Below are positions 1 to 8,219 of a stretch of 64,000 nt of DNA, in pieces. The notes under the pieces were generated by a model. The model worked only from the letters and a program-made list of their open reading frames with translations. It was not told the origin of the DNA and made no database searches. A program made the position numbers and the translations under genes. The first letter of the stretch is position 1; every line of letters starts with the position of its first letter. Source of the DNA: Spiroplasma endosymbiont of Atherix ibis. GTDB lineage: Bacteria; Bacillota_I; Bacilli_A; Mycoplasmatales; Mycoplasmataceae. Location of the stretch: positions 1,008,051 to 1,072,050 of the forward strand of contig NZ_OZ026474.1 in the NCBI RefSeq assembly GCF_964020005.1, read 5' to 3'.

Positions 1-320
1 ATTATATAGAAATTTTTTTAAATGATGCTGCAATTAAAGAAAAAACATATCAAAAAGAAATAAAAATTACTAGAGATATTGTAAAAATAAGAGCAGATAT
101 TAAATATACTGAAGAAAAGCAATACTCTAATTTAGGTAAAAATACTGCCAAATTTTTTGGTTGTTTAACCATAGTTGGTATTCCATTTGTAATTGCATAC
201 AGTGGAAATAAAATAAGAAAAAAAGCAAATAAAGCTTATAAAAAAGAATTAAAAAATAGAGGTTATAATTATATTAAACAAGATCTAAAATCTGCTAATC
301 CTAAAATAATAGAGTTTTAA
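1..320 (+). CDS. C-terminal part of an unidentified membrane protein
   Basis: An open frame enters from the left edge and stops with TAA at 318-320, giving about 105 residues with no start in the window. It is charged and lysine-rich at both ends, with one hydrophobic segment in the middle (residues about 54-70, containing GCLTIVGIPFVIAY), so it is probably anchored by one membrane span. I do not recognise a family. A hairpin with a T-run follows directly, supporting a real 3' end. Confidence 0.5.
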   Translation, partial: YIEIFLNDAAIKEKTYQKEIKITRDIVKIRADIKYTEEKQYSNLGKNTAKFFGCLTIVGIPFVIAYSGNKIRKKANKAYKKELKNRGYNYIKQDLKSANPKIIEF

Positions 321-350
321 AAAAAGAACCTAATTTTGGTTCTTTTTTTA
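321..350. terminator. Bidirectional rho-independent terminator
   Basis: AAAAAGAACC and GGTTCTTTTT pair around a 7-base loop. An A-run on one side and a T-run on the other let it serve both the plus-strand gene to its left and the minus-strand gene at 348-542. Confidence 0.7.
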
Positions 351-542
351 CATTTCTTGTCTTCTAAAACTACTTTTTAAGATTTTCGCTTCACTTATAA
401 TATTTTTTAATTCATTTTTCTTAATCTTAATTTCCAATTTTGCTTGTTTAACTGTTTCTTTGCATTTTTCAATTTCAGTTTCTTTAGCTTCTTTTTTTAT
501 TTTAAAATCTGCTAACTTTTCTTTTAATGCTTCTTTTGTCAT
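348..542 (-). CDS. Small coiled-coil protein (64 aa)
   Basis: A 64-residue, highly charged protein made almost entirely of Lys/Glu heptad-like sequence (for example KETEIEKCKETVKQ), predicted to be one continuous alpha helix or coiled coil. The ATG has a good Shine-Dalgarno sequence (AAGGAGAA) eight bases upstream, and the stop lies in the shared terminator, so it is likely expressed. Function unknown. It converges with the gene at the left edge. Confidence 0.55.
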   Translation of the reverse strand: MTKEALKEKLADFKIKKEAKETEIEKCKETVKQAKLEIKIKKNELKNIISEAKILKSSFRRQEM

Positions 543-1092
543 AATTGCTTCTCCTTATTGTATAAGAACACTTTGCTTATACAATAAGTTTAATTTAAAA
601 GTAAATTATTGTCAAATATACTTATTCCCCTTGTTTTATTTACATTTTTTAAATTAAAAGCTAATTGAAAAGCTTTTTGTAAAAATTTAATTAAAAATGT
701 TAACTCATAAAAATCAATAGGTACAAAAAATACAAAACTATTACAAGTCTAATTAACTTTAAATATTTTACAATTCTTATTTTTCAATAGAAATATTTAT
801 TAAAAATGTATATCATGTACTTAATTGCAAAAATTAGAACAACTACAAAATCACTAATAATATAAAATACTTTAAAACTTTATAATATATTTTTAATTTC
901 AAAGTCTTTTTAATGATTAAAAAAACATCATAAACAGTTGAAGTTATTAAATATTCAAATACTACTTGAACTACAAAAATTAACTGTAAAGAACCTTGAA
1001 TAAAAACAAATCAAATAACTTTAAAAATTACTTCTTAAATAGGCTCTCCTACAAATCATTTTTTTGACCTGTCTTTTAACTTTTTAAAAATA
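543..1092. other. 550-base gap, no readable gene
   Basis: Very AT-rich sequence with no frame longer than about 40 codons in either code and no strong ribosome binding site. Isolated short stretches look like worn coding sequence but cannot be assigned. I see no RNA gene. Confidence 0.4.
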
Positions 1093-1394
1093 TTACAAAA
1101 ATACTGCTGCTGCAATAGTTGCAAAGAATGCAATAATGAAGCTCAAATTATATCTCTAATTGCAGTGATTCTTCCTTCTATATATCCATCACTTGATAAT
1201 TTTGAAATTCTAAAATAAATTTTTATTAAAACAAATATTAAAAATAAACTGATTAAACTACAAATTACTGTAATTTCAGAAAGTCCATAACCTCAAATAT
1301 AATTTGAAATAGATTTAAAATTTGGTACATCTGCCAATAACATAAAATTAAATTTTATTAATATAGTTTTCATAATTTCTACAATCTTTTTCAT
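1093..1394 (-). pseudogene. Small two-span membrane protein, frameshifted; phage/plasmid-like
   Basis: Read from the ATG at 1394 or the ATG at 1343 (MLLADVPNFKS...). A first hydrophobic segment (ICSLISLFLIFVLI) is followed by a charged loop (SDGYIEGRITAIRD). Near 1141-1150 the frame must change to keep a second hydrophobic segment (IIAFFATIAAAVFL, stop at 1093-1095); without the shift it reads into low-quality sequence ending near 1037. The size and two-span layout resemble small coat or accessory proteins of Spiroplasma filamentous viruses, but that likeness is from memory and unverified. It overlaps the end of the gene at 1348. Confidence 0.35.
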
Positions 1395-1651
1395 TGAAAA
1401 TTACATTTCATATTTTATTGAATTCTAATAATAATTCTCTTTTAATTAGATCTTCAATTGCTAATTCTAAACTTGAATAATCTTTAAGTAAAGTTTTAGA
1501 ATTATTTTTAGAGTTAAATACTTCTAAATCATTTATCTCTTTTTTATTTAGTTTTTGATTATTTATTAATTTTTCTCTTATAGTTTTAACTATTTTTTTC
1601 AATAACTTTATGATATGTTAAACTGTTTAAAATTAATTTTTTTAATTCCAT
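1348..1651 (-). pseudogene. Small helical protein, frameshifted in an A-tract
   Basis: An ATG at 1651 opens MELKKLILNSLTYHKVIEK and stops after 21 codons. Moving one base in the A7 run near 1594-1600 continues as KIVKTIREKLINNQ and runs, through one TGA codon read as Trp, to TAA at 1348-1350, about 100 residues in all. The product is charged and helical with no membrane segment. It lies downstream of the PemK/MazF-like toxin gene on the same strand, but the 147-base gap contains a terminator, so a toxin-antitoxin pairing is speculative. An alternative is an internal TTG start at 1602. Confidence 0.35.
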
Positions 1652-1742
1652 AATTTTCTTTTCTATTTTCCCTAGGAAAAAAAATAATTTTGATAAATGA
1701 AAACTAGTAGTTGCTAGTTTTCAAAATATTAATTTAAACAAA

Positions 1743-1777
1743 AAAATAGAATCCTAGTCTTGCTAGTGCTCTATTTA
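1743..1777 (-). terminator. Terminator of the PemK/MazF-like gene
   Basis: On the minus strand AATAGA...CTAG pairs with CTAG...TCTATT, followed by seven T. It resembles the terminator at 4247-4281, and the similarity runs on for tens of bases past the hairpin (see findings). Confidence 0.6.
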
Positions 1778-1797
1778 CCTTAAAAAATATAATAACA

Positions 1798-2250
1798 TTA
1801 TTTATCTCTATTAACTCAATTAAATATCTTTTTTATAGATTCTTTTCTGATATATTCTTTTGCAGCTCCTGATAAATTTAAAATTTTACCATTTTTTGAA
1901 TATAATGATTTTACCTCTGTATTATTTATTTTTTGAACTGCATCTCACATAAGATATGATTTTTTACCTAATACATTAAATTCAGATCTAAATGGTTTTG
2001 AAATGACTTTACTTTCTGTTTTAGTTGTTAAAGGTACAACCAATAATATATAACCACCATTTTTATCTTCTATAAAATTAGAAAGAACTATTGCGGGTCT
2101 TGATTTTAAAAAACTACAATTAAAATTACCATTTTCATTTTTATTACTAGATATATTAACTTCTAAATTTTTCTCTAATTTTTTAAAAATTTTGTTTGAG
2201 TTAATTTTATGCATAATAATTACATCATATTTTTTTATTTTTATACTCAT
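1798..2250 (-). CDS. PemK/MazF-family toxin-like protein (150 aa)
   Basis: 150 residues with one TGA read as Trp. The core SRPAIVLSN at about residues 50-58, then YILLVVPLTTK at about 67-77 and SYLMWDAVQKIN at about 97-108, matches the order seen in PemK/MazF endoribonucleases: RPxVVLS, a VVPLTTK-like strand, and a final strand leading to a D-x-h motif. This family cleaves mRNA and is normally paired with a small upstream antitoxin. The N-terminal 45 residues are charged and unlike the short MazF start. Shine-Dalgarno AGAGG lies upstream. No antitoxin ORF precedes it; instead a GC-rich structured segment lies at 2278-2340. The family call is moderately sure; activity is not shown. Confidence 0.6.
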
Positions 2251-2277
2251 TTTTAAAAAAACCTCTATTAAATAAAA

Positions 2278-2340
2278 TCTCCCTTTTTCAGGGAGGACTT
2301 GCCGCTACGGGCATAAAAAGGAGGTTATTATCACAAAGAT
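2278..2340. other. GC-rich structured segment upstream of the toxin-like gene
   Basis: This stretch stands out by base composition. CTCCC and GGGAG (2281-2294) form a hairpin with a 5-7 base loop, next to TGCCGCTACGGGCA (2300-2313), whose arms TGCC and GGCA also pair. It lies in the 5' leader of the minus-strand toxin-like gene. It could be a regulatory RNA element, a terminator of an upstream transcript, or a replication or packaging hairpin left by a phage or plasmid. The rest of the 2251-2579 gap is featureless A/T. Confidence 0.35.
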
Positions 2341-2579
2341 AAATGCCTCTAAAAAAATAATAACATATATTTACTTTTAATAAAAAAATTTAGTTATTTA
2401 AATACCTATTTATAAAACTTTTTTCTAATTTATATAAAGTTTTATTTATATTGCACTTAAAATTATTGATTTCTTTATCTAATCAAATTACACTATTATT
2501 TTTAAATTATTTTTTTCTGCAAAATTTAATCTTATTTTTTCAGTTTATGCATAAATAAAAACTTTATATGTTTATTTTT

Positions 2580-3338
2580 TTATTTCTTTTTTTTAGAAAT
2601 TAATCTTAAAATAAAAAAATAAAAAATATTTATAGATATAAATAAAATATGCATAAAAATAAAAAATATAAGAATTAAAAAAATAAATTTACCAATTTGT
2701 TCGAAATATTCTGAAATGCTATTTATAGAAGCTCACAAAGGTGGTGAATAAGGATAAATTATTTCTATTGGTAAATCTATAAAAATTGGATCTAAACTAT
2801 ACATAATTAATCTTACAACTAAAAATAAAGTATAACTTCAAGGATAAATTAAATATACTCATATATATTTTTTAAAATATGAACTTATTGTAATATTCAA
2901 TAAGTTAACGTGTTTAACACAATAAAAAATCATTAAACCAGGAGAAATAATATGAAAAAATATTGCAAAAGTTAAATCTAATTTCAAAATAGATTTATTA
3001 CTAATTATAATAGATGGCAATAAAATAAATGTATAAGTTATAGCAGTAACTGTTATATAGCTTGTAATTGATAATAAAATAATTTCACTTTTGCAAGTTT
3101 TTAAACTTTTCCTATAAAAAACAGATAATAAAAGAAAAATAGCTACAATAAAATTACTTTGATAAGTAAAAAAACTAAAAAATTGCCCTTGAAAGACGAC
3201 TGGAGAAAATGGAAAATTAATATTTCCTAATCAATATTCATTTATCATATGATCAAAATAAACATAAACTAAACAAAGAAAAATTGAAAAACTTAATAAT
3301 ATTTCAAAATAAAACCATTTATCTTTTCATTTATTCAT
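2580..3338 (-). CDS. Pr6Pr-like polytopic membrane protein (252 aa)
   Basis: An intact 252-codon frame with six TGA codons read as Trp, so it is invisible with the standard code. I count about six hydrophobic segments. A conserved-looking FFHIISPGLMIFY lies near residue 145, where Pr6Pr-family proteins have a histidine-proline motif in a membrane segment, and PYSPPLWASI is a later loop. The family is known from mollicutes and other bacteria as uncharacterised integral membrane proteins. The start ATG follows directly on a poly-Lys/Trp N-terminus. No partner genes lie nearby. Confidence 0.5.
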
Positions 3339-3858
3339 AAAAAATATCCCAACTTGCTTTTATATTTATAAATTTATTATACATATAAAAGCAAGGGAAT
3401 TTAAATATTATTTGGGGTTTATATACTTTATAACATTAAAAAATATTATATAAAAACTCCTTATTTTTAAAAATTTAGAATTATTTTTTATTGATTTCTA
3501 ATTTTTATATCTAATCCAGCTCTAAACTCAGTTTTTGAATAAAGCATATCATCTTGTTTTTAAAGTGTTTTTCTTTAGATTTTACATATTTATTTAAAAC
3601 TTTTATTTTTATTACTATCTAAAGTATGTTAATAAATAGTAGGTTCTTTTTCAAGAAAACTCAAGGGAATATGATTATTTTTTCTATTTCTATGCATTAA
3701 AAAATCAATTTACTTTCATATAATCCATGTTATTATCACTAAAAATTTAATTCTACACTTAAGGCTTTTGAACTTTTTCAGGAATATAAAAATTATTTTT
3801 TTAAATAAAACCATCATAAAAATAGTAATATTTTAAAAAAATTGATTATTATCTAAAT
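3339..3858. other. 520-base gap with worn coding sequence
   Basis: The minus strand at about 3590-3700 gives a protein-like fragment (RNRKNNHIPLSFLEKEPTIY, then a stop and a few more residues), interrupted by stops on both sides. This looks like a decayed gene that I cannot assign. No intact ORF or RNA gene is seen. Confidence 0.35.
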
Positions 3859-4050
3859 TTATCATATTTTCTCTAATTCTTTAACTTCTTCTATACTAAT
3901 TAATTCCTTTTTTAAATAATTTCCAGTACTTTTAAAATTTTTATTTATTTTTTTCAAACATTTTATAGTATTTAATAGTTTTATTTGTTCATCATCTGTA
4001 TCTAAATTAAAAACAGCTCGGTATAGAAATATAGTTTTAAATAATAACAT
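3859..4050 (-). pseudogene. Short helical ORF, probably the remnant of a longer gene
   Basis: A 63-codon frame (one TGA as Trp) with a Lys/Glu-rich helical C-terminus (KKELISIEEVKELEKI). There is no Shine-Dalgarno at the ATG, and upstream frames (4060-4170) carry similar helical sequence broken by stops, so this is likely the tail of a longer decayed gene. Its position, just downstream of a terminator resembling the one at 1743-1777, parallels the frameshifted helical gene at 1348-1651, so the two may be old duplicates. Confidence 0.3.
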
Positions 4051-4246
4051 GCTTATAATAATTATTTCTAGATTTTTTTACTATTATTTCTTACTTCTTT
4101 TGTTATTGAATCAATTAATTGATTAAGATTTAAAATTTTAAAAAAATTCTAAAGTTTTTTTATATTTTTTTCTTTCTATTTTTCCGAAAAAAATTAATAA
4201 TAAATAAAAACTGTCTACTGTTAATAGATAAAATATTAATTTAAAC

Positions 4247-4281
4247 AAAAAAAGAGCCCTAATGTTACTAGAACTCTATTC
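4247..4281 (-). terminator. Terminator of the secreted protein gene at 4307
   Basis: On the minus strand AGAGTTCTAGT and a degenerate AGGGCTCT partner pair, followed by seven T. Confidence 0.55.
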
Positions 4282-4306
4282 ATTTAAAATAAATCATACT
4301 ATAATT

Positions 4307-4705
4307 TTAATTACTACTAAATTCTATAATTGTTTGAATTAAATAATTTAATGCTTTATATCCATAAATTGAAACAAAATTTTTTTCCTTTGTTATTGTT
4401 GATTCCAAATGAATCAATATACCTAAACAATCAATCTTTGAAACTGACAGTTTATGATTTGTATCAATTTTTCAAATTTCATAAGATATTTTAACAAGAT
4501 CTACACCTGCAATTAAAGAATCTCCTAATTTATTATTTTTTTGTGCTTCATTTGCTTTTTGATATGTTTCATTAAATTTAGCCACTAGTTCTTCAATATT
4601 TTTATATTCATATCTTTTTTCTACTTTTTTTGTAAATGCCATTGCTGAACTACTAGCAGAAACACTAATTGCCAAAATTGATAATGTAGATAATAATTTT
4701 TTCAT
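4307..4705 (-). CDS. Small secreted protein with signal peptide (132 aa)
   Basis: The N-terminus MKKLLSTLSILAISVSASSSAMAF is a classic Sec signal peptide: Lys-Lys, a hydrophobic core and a probable AMA/F cleavage site. There is no lipobox cysteine, so the product should be released or surface-held rather than lipidated. The mature part is about 108 residues, mixed helical, with no recognised domain; one TGA codon is Trp. An AAAGGA ribosome site precedes the ATG. Function unknown, likely a secreted accessory protein. Confidence 0.55.
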
Positions 4706-4833
4706 AATTAATTCCTTTCTTTCTTTTTTCCCCCTCCATAGTTTAAATCCCTCCCTATAAATTAATTTTAGCTCAATTCTTCTAAATATAAATTTTTTTA
4801 TTATGAATTGCTTTAATTTCTTTTAATTCAAAT

Positions 4834-4971
4834 TTACATATCAATACAATTATTATGAACAATTTCATAGATAAAATTGCCAAATACATCAATAGTTCTA
4901 TAAGAATTATATCCTTCTGATTCTTTAATTTTCTTTTTACATTTAAAACAATATTTTGTTATTCTTGACAC
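4834..4971 (-). CDS. Small Cys/His-rich protein (45 aa)
   Basis: A 45-residue frame starting at GTG with a strong GAAAGGA ribosome site nine bases upstream. It has a CxxC near the start (CFKCKKK) and a HNNC at the end, a spacing suited to binding one zinc ion. It is followed by TAA. Too short for a family call; it could be a small zinc-ribbon protein or the remaining part of one. Confidence 0.4.
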   Translation of the reverse strand: MSRITKYCFKCKKKIKESEGYNSYRTIDVFGNFIYEIVHNNCIDM

Positions 4972-4989
4972 AATTTTATTTCCTTTCTA

Positions 4990-6120
4990 TAACTAACTTT
5001 TTTAAATTAAACTTTTTCATTTATTTATTAATTTAATTAAATTATAAAAGTATCTTTTTATTTGTTTTTTATTAGGTTCTTGATATTTTATATATTTGCA
5101 TAAAATTTTGTTACAAAATAACAAGTATTACTTATACATTGAGCTTTTCAATTAAAATTATTTTCCTCCTCATTTAATCATTTTATTTTTTTCACTTATT
5201 TTTAAAATATTTAATTTAAAACAGCATTATAGTTATGCTTGTCCATTAATATAGAAAGTATTTAATTTCTGTTTTTACTTAAAGTAATTTGATTAACTCA
5301 TTTTTCTTTGGCCTCAGCTACTTTCTTTTTCTCTAATTACTTTTAAAGACTGATGAATTTTATCATAATCATAATATTTTGAAATATCTAAAAGTAATAA
5401 GTAATGTTTTTTCTAATAATTTATAAGCTATTTTTTTCTTATTTTTTTAAAAATCAATATATTTAAAAATTCTATTTTTAATTTAATTAAAGTATTTTTT
5501 GTTAGTTTCTTTAAATTCTATATTTAAATTTATTAATTCCTTTAATTTAAAAATTATTCTTTAACAAATTATATTATTAGATTTAGTACTATAGTTTTTT
5601 TAAACTATTTAAATCATAATTTAAATAAACTATTATAATTAAAATATTATTTTGTTTGCTCTTTTCAAATTTTTTATTTAATAAATTAAAAATATAAGAA
5701 AGTGTAAATCTACAAATAAATTCACTTTCTAAATCATAAAGAATTAAAATTTGTTTCTAAACTAAATAAATAGAACTAAAAACATAAATTTCTTTATAGT
5801 TATTTTTTAAACTCTTATTTTTCTATTAATATAAATTCTATTATTTCTAAAATCTTTTTTTATTTAAAATTTAATTAACTTTGAATTTAGTTTTAATTAT
5901 ATTTTTTTTTCCTATAAATTTTGTTAAAAATTTTCTATACTCTTGAGAATTTTATTATTTAGATACTATAAAAAATAATTTTATATATTTTCTTAAACAT
6001 TTAACAATTTTTTAAATTTTATATTTATAGTTATAATATTCTTTTATTTTATTTTTTAGCTATAAAGCATATATATTCAAAATGTTAAATTGTGAATTTG
6101 TAGATATTTTAGATCATGAT
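4990..6120 (-). pseudogene. Decayed coding region, about 1.1 kb
   Basis: Minus-strand frames give protein-like runs of 20-35 residues, for example AEAKEKWVNQITLSK near 5300-5340 and LYDLESEFICRFTLSYIF near 5670-5750, separated by many stops and frame changes. This is an old, heavily worn gene or genes with no assignable function. A short plus-strand frame at 6082-6156 (MLNCEFVDILDHDD...) ends at the following terminator and may be another remnant. Confidence 0.4.
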
Positions 6121-6138
6121 GACTTTCTTAATCAAAAT

Positions 6139-6167
6139 AAAAACTGCTTTTTATAGCAGTTTTTTAA
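6139..6167 (+). terminator. Rho-independent terminator hairpin
   Basis: AAAACTGC and GCAGTTTT pair around an 8-base loop and run into six T. No intact gene precedes it on the plus strand, so it is probably left from a lost gene. Confidence 0.5.
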
Positions 6168-6209
6168 TATTTACTTAGAATATTTTTTACTTTTTAATCA
6201 TCATTTTTC

Positions 6210-6225
6210 AAAAAAAAAAAAAAAA
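6210..6225. repeat. 16-base A homopolymer
   Basis: An uninterrupted run of 16 A just left of the insertion sequence. Length calls in such a run are prone to sequencing error. Confidence 0.8.
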
Positions 6226-6312
6226 CTTATTTTTTATCATTTGGGTTTTAGACTTAGTTGAAAAAAGTAGGCATTAAAATTTATGTAAAATATTTAAAAG
6301 GAAGAAAAAAAT

Positions 6313-6597
6313 ATGGCAAAACTTGGTCAAAAATTTAGTAAATATAGTGAAGAATTTAAAGTAAATGTAATACTTTATGCAAATGAAAACGGTGTAACAA
6401 AAGCTTATAAAAAATATAAAGTGCCAATGGGAACAATTGGAACCTGACAATCAATCTATAGAATAGATAATAATTTATGCATTAATACAAAATCTAAAGA
6501 AGATAAATCAGAATTAGAAAATTTGAAGGAGAAATATGAATCCTTAAAAAAGTCTTTAACCTCATGAGAAACTACATGTCTAAAGAGGAAAAAATAA
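6313..6597 (+). CDS. IS3-family transposase OrfA (helix-turn-helix, 94 aa)
   Basis: 94 residues: FSKYSEEFKVNVILYA then GVTKAYKKYKVPMGTIGTW form the usual OrfA helix-turn-helix that binds the element ends, followed by a Lys/Glu leucine-rich helix (residues about 65-85) for oligomerisation. Two TGA codons are read as Trp. The frame ends at TAA 6595-6597, but a fraction of ribosomes should shift into orfB at 6546-6552. Start ATG has GGAAGAAAAAA upstream. Confidence 0.8.
6546..6552 (+). promoter_or_regulatory. Programmed -1 frameshift site A_AAA_AAG
   Basis: In the orfA frame the codons are TTA AAA AAG, giving the heptamer A AAA AAG used by IS3 elements to make the OrfAB fusion. A -1 slip here continues straight into the orfB frame before OrfA's stop. 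Confidence 0.75.
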
Positions 6598-7466
6598 ATT
6601 TTATTAAATCAAGAGATTATAAAACAACAATTAAGGAACTACTCGAGTTACTAAATTTAAAAAAATCCTATTGAGATAAATATAAAAATCATTGTTTCAT
6701 AGATAAAAAAAATAAATTTGATTATATAAAATACGATATTTTAAAAGTATTTAATGATAATAGAAAGAAGTTTGGATATAGGCAAGTTTCAAAAGAACTA
6801 TCTCATAAATATTCAACATATATAATTCGAAAAGTAATGCGAGAAAATAAAATTATAGCTAGATTTGCTAAAAATCAATTAAAAAAAGCAAATAAAAGAA
6901 AACTACAAAATTCAAATGTAGAATATCCAGATCTTGTTCAAAGAAAATATAGTGCTGTCAAAGAAAAATACAAAATTTTATATACAGATATTACTTATTT
7001 AATTTGAAAAGGAAAGAAAGCTTATAAATCAACAATAATCGATGGATTCACAAAAGAAGTTATTTCATCATATATTTATTATAAAATGTCTGCAAAATTT
7101 GTAATTGCTACTTTAAAAAGAGCAATTAATGTTATTAAAAAAATAAAAGATCCGAGTGGAATAATTATTCACTCAGATCACGGAGTTCAATACACAAGCA
7201 AAACGTGAAAAAATGTTTGTGATTCGAACAATTTAATTATATCAATGGGAGCGAAAAAAACATGTGCAGATAACATTGTTATTGAAAGTTATCACTCTTT
7301 ACTTAAAAAAGGAACAATTCATAATAACAAATATGAATCACTTGAACATTATATAACTGATGTTATTGAATGAGATAAATGATATAACTCAAAAAAATCT
7401 CAAAATAGTTTTTTAAATATAGAATGAAAAAATAAAGATGTCTTTTATGGCACAATAAATATATAA
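6564..7466 (+). CDS. IS3-family transposase OrfB (DDE integrase core, 300 aa)
   Basis: 300 codons from ATG 6564, in the -1 frame relative to orfA; the active enzyme is expected to be the OrfAB fusion. The rve integrase core keeps all three acidic residues: D in LYTDITYL (about residue 145), D in IIHSDHGVQY (about 205) and E in ADNIVIESYHSLLK (about 242), with the DD(35)E spacing. Six TGA codons read as Trp. The frame is open from end to end, so the element may still be able to move. Confidence 0.85.
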
Positions 7467-7473
7467 ATAAAAA

Positions 7474-7496
7474 AAATAGGCATAAATATGCCTACT
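7474..7496 (+). terminator. Hairpin inside the right end of the IS
   Basis: TAGGCATA and TATGCCTA pair around a very short loop just after the orfB stop, overlapping the right inverted repeat. It could end orfB transcription, though only a short T-run follows. Confidence 0.4.
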
Positions 7497-7507
7497 CACT
7501 TCATTTT

Positions 7508-8051
7508 CTATCAAAGCTCACTGTTCCATTTTTTTAAATGCTCTATAATTTTTTTAGGTGTTAATGAATTAATTAATTCATTTTTTGTTTTGTTAAAATA
7601 TTCCATAGAACTTACATTTTTTGAAATGATCAAAGATACTTCATTTCCTTTAGGAGATTTTAAAGTTTTTCTATAATTTGTATTTGGAATAAACTGTTCT
7701 ATCTTATACAGATATATATAATGTCAAGCCATATATATCATTTTTGATATTCTATACAAGTAGCATCAAATTTTTGATCTAATTCTTTTTTTTCGTCATC
7801 TGTTTTACTATTATAAATATTATCAATTTGTCATTTATAATATTTATCAAATCTTAATTTATTATATTCCTTTTCTATATCATATATATTTATTATTTTT
7901 TTTTCAATTTCTTCAATACTCTTTGGTTGTTCTGTTTCCATAAAAAAGTCTTTATCTGTTTCTTTTTCAACTCCAACTTGACATGAACTAAGGTTGTTGA
8001 ACTCATTGCAGTCATTGAAAGAATTGTAAATATATTTAATAATTTTCTCAT
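7508..8051 (-). pseudogene. Lipoprotein gene broken by two frameshifts
   Basis: Starts MRKLLNIFTILSMTAMSSTTLV. One base seems missing near 7987-7990: restoring it gives a lipobox ending SCQVG and a long charged mature part (ETDKDFFMETEQPKSIEEIEKK...). A second shift near 7733-7740, in ATATATATGG, is needed to continue into HYIYLYKIEQFIPNTNY and the end at TAG 7508-7510. Read with both corrections it would be a surface lipoprotein of about 180 residues of unknown function. Its stop lies five bases from the IS end, so the original C-terminus may have been cut by the insertion. Confidence 0.55.
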
Positions 8052-8219
8052 ATTATCAGTTTCCTCTCTTATAATTATAATACATTTTTAAATGTTAAAA
8101 AAATATTATAAATTGATGAAAAAAATTTTTTTAAATTAAACTAATAATTAAAGGAAAAAGAAAGAAGTAATTTAGTAAAACTTGTTGATAAATTATTTAA
8201 AAATAAAGGCCAAAAAAGT

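Larger units (their letters stand above)
6259..7503 (+). mobile_element. IS3-family insertion sequence, about 1245 bp, apparently intact
   Basis: Imperfect terminal inverted repeats: left TGAAAAAAGTAGGCAT at 6259-6274, right ATGCCTACTCACTTCA at 7488-7503 (13 of 16 match), starting TG and ending CA as IS3 elements do. Between them lie overlapping orfA and orfB with an A6G frameshift signal. I see no clear 3-4 base target duplication (left flank ends AGT, right flank starts TTT). The right end abuts a broken lipoprotein gene at 7508. Confidence 0.8.

Noticed and set aside
7488..7676. Plus-strand ORF over the IS right end and the lipoprotein pseudogene
   Set aside because: No ribosome site, starts inside the IS repeat and is antisense to a lipoprotein-like frame.
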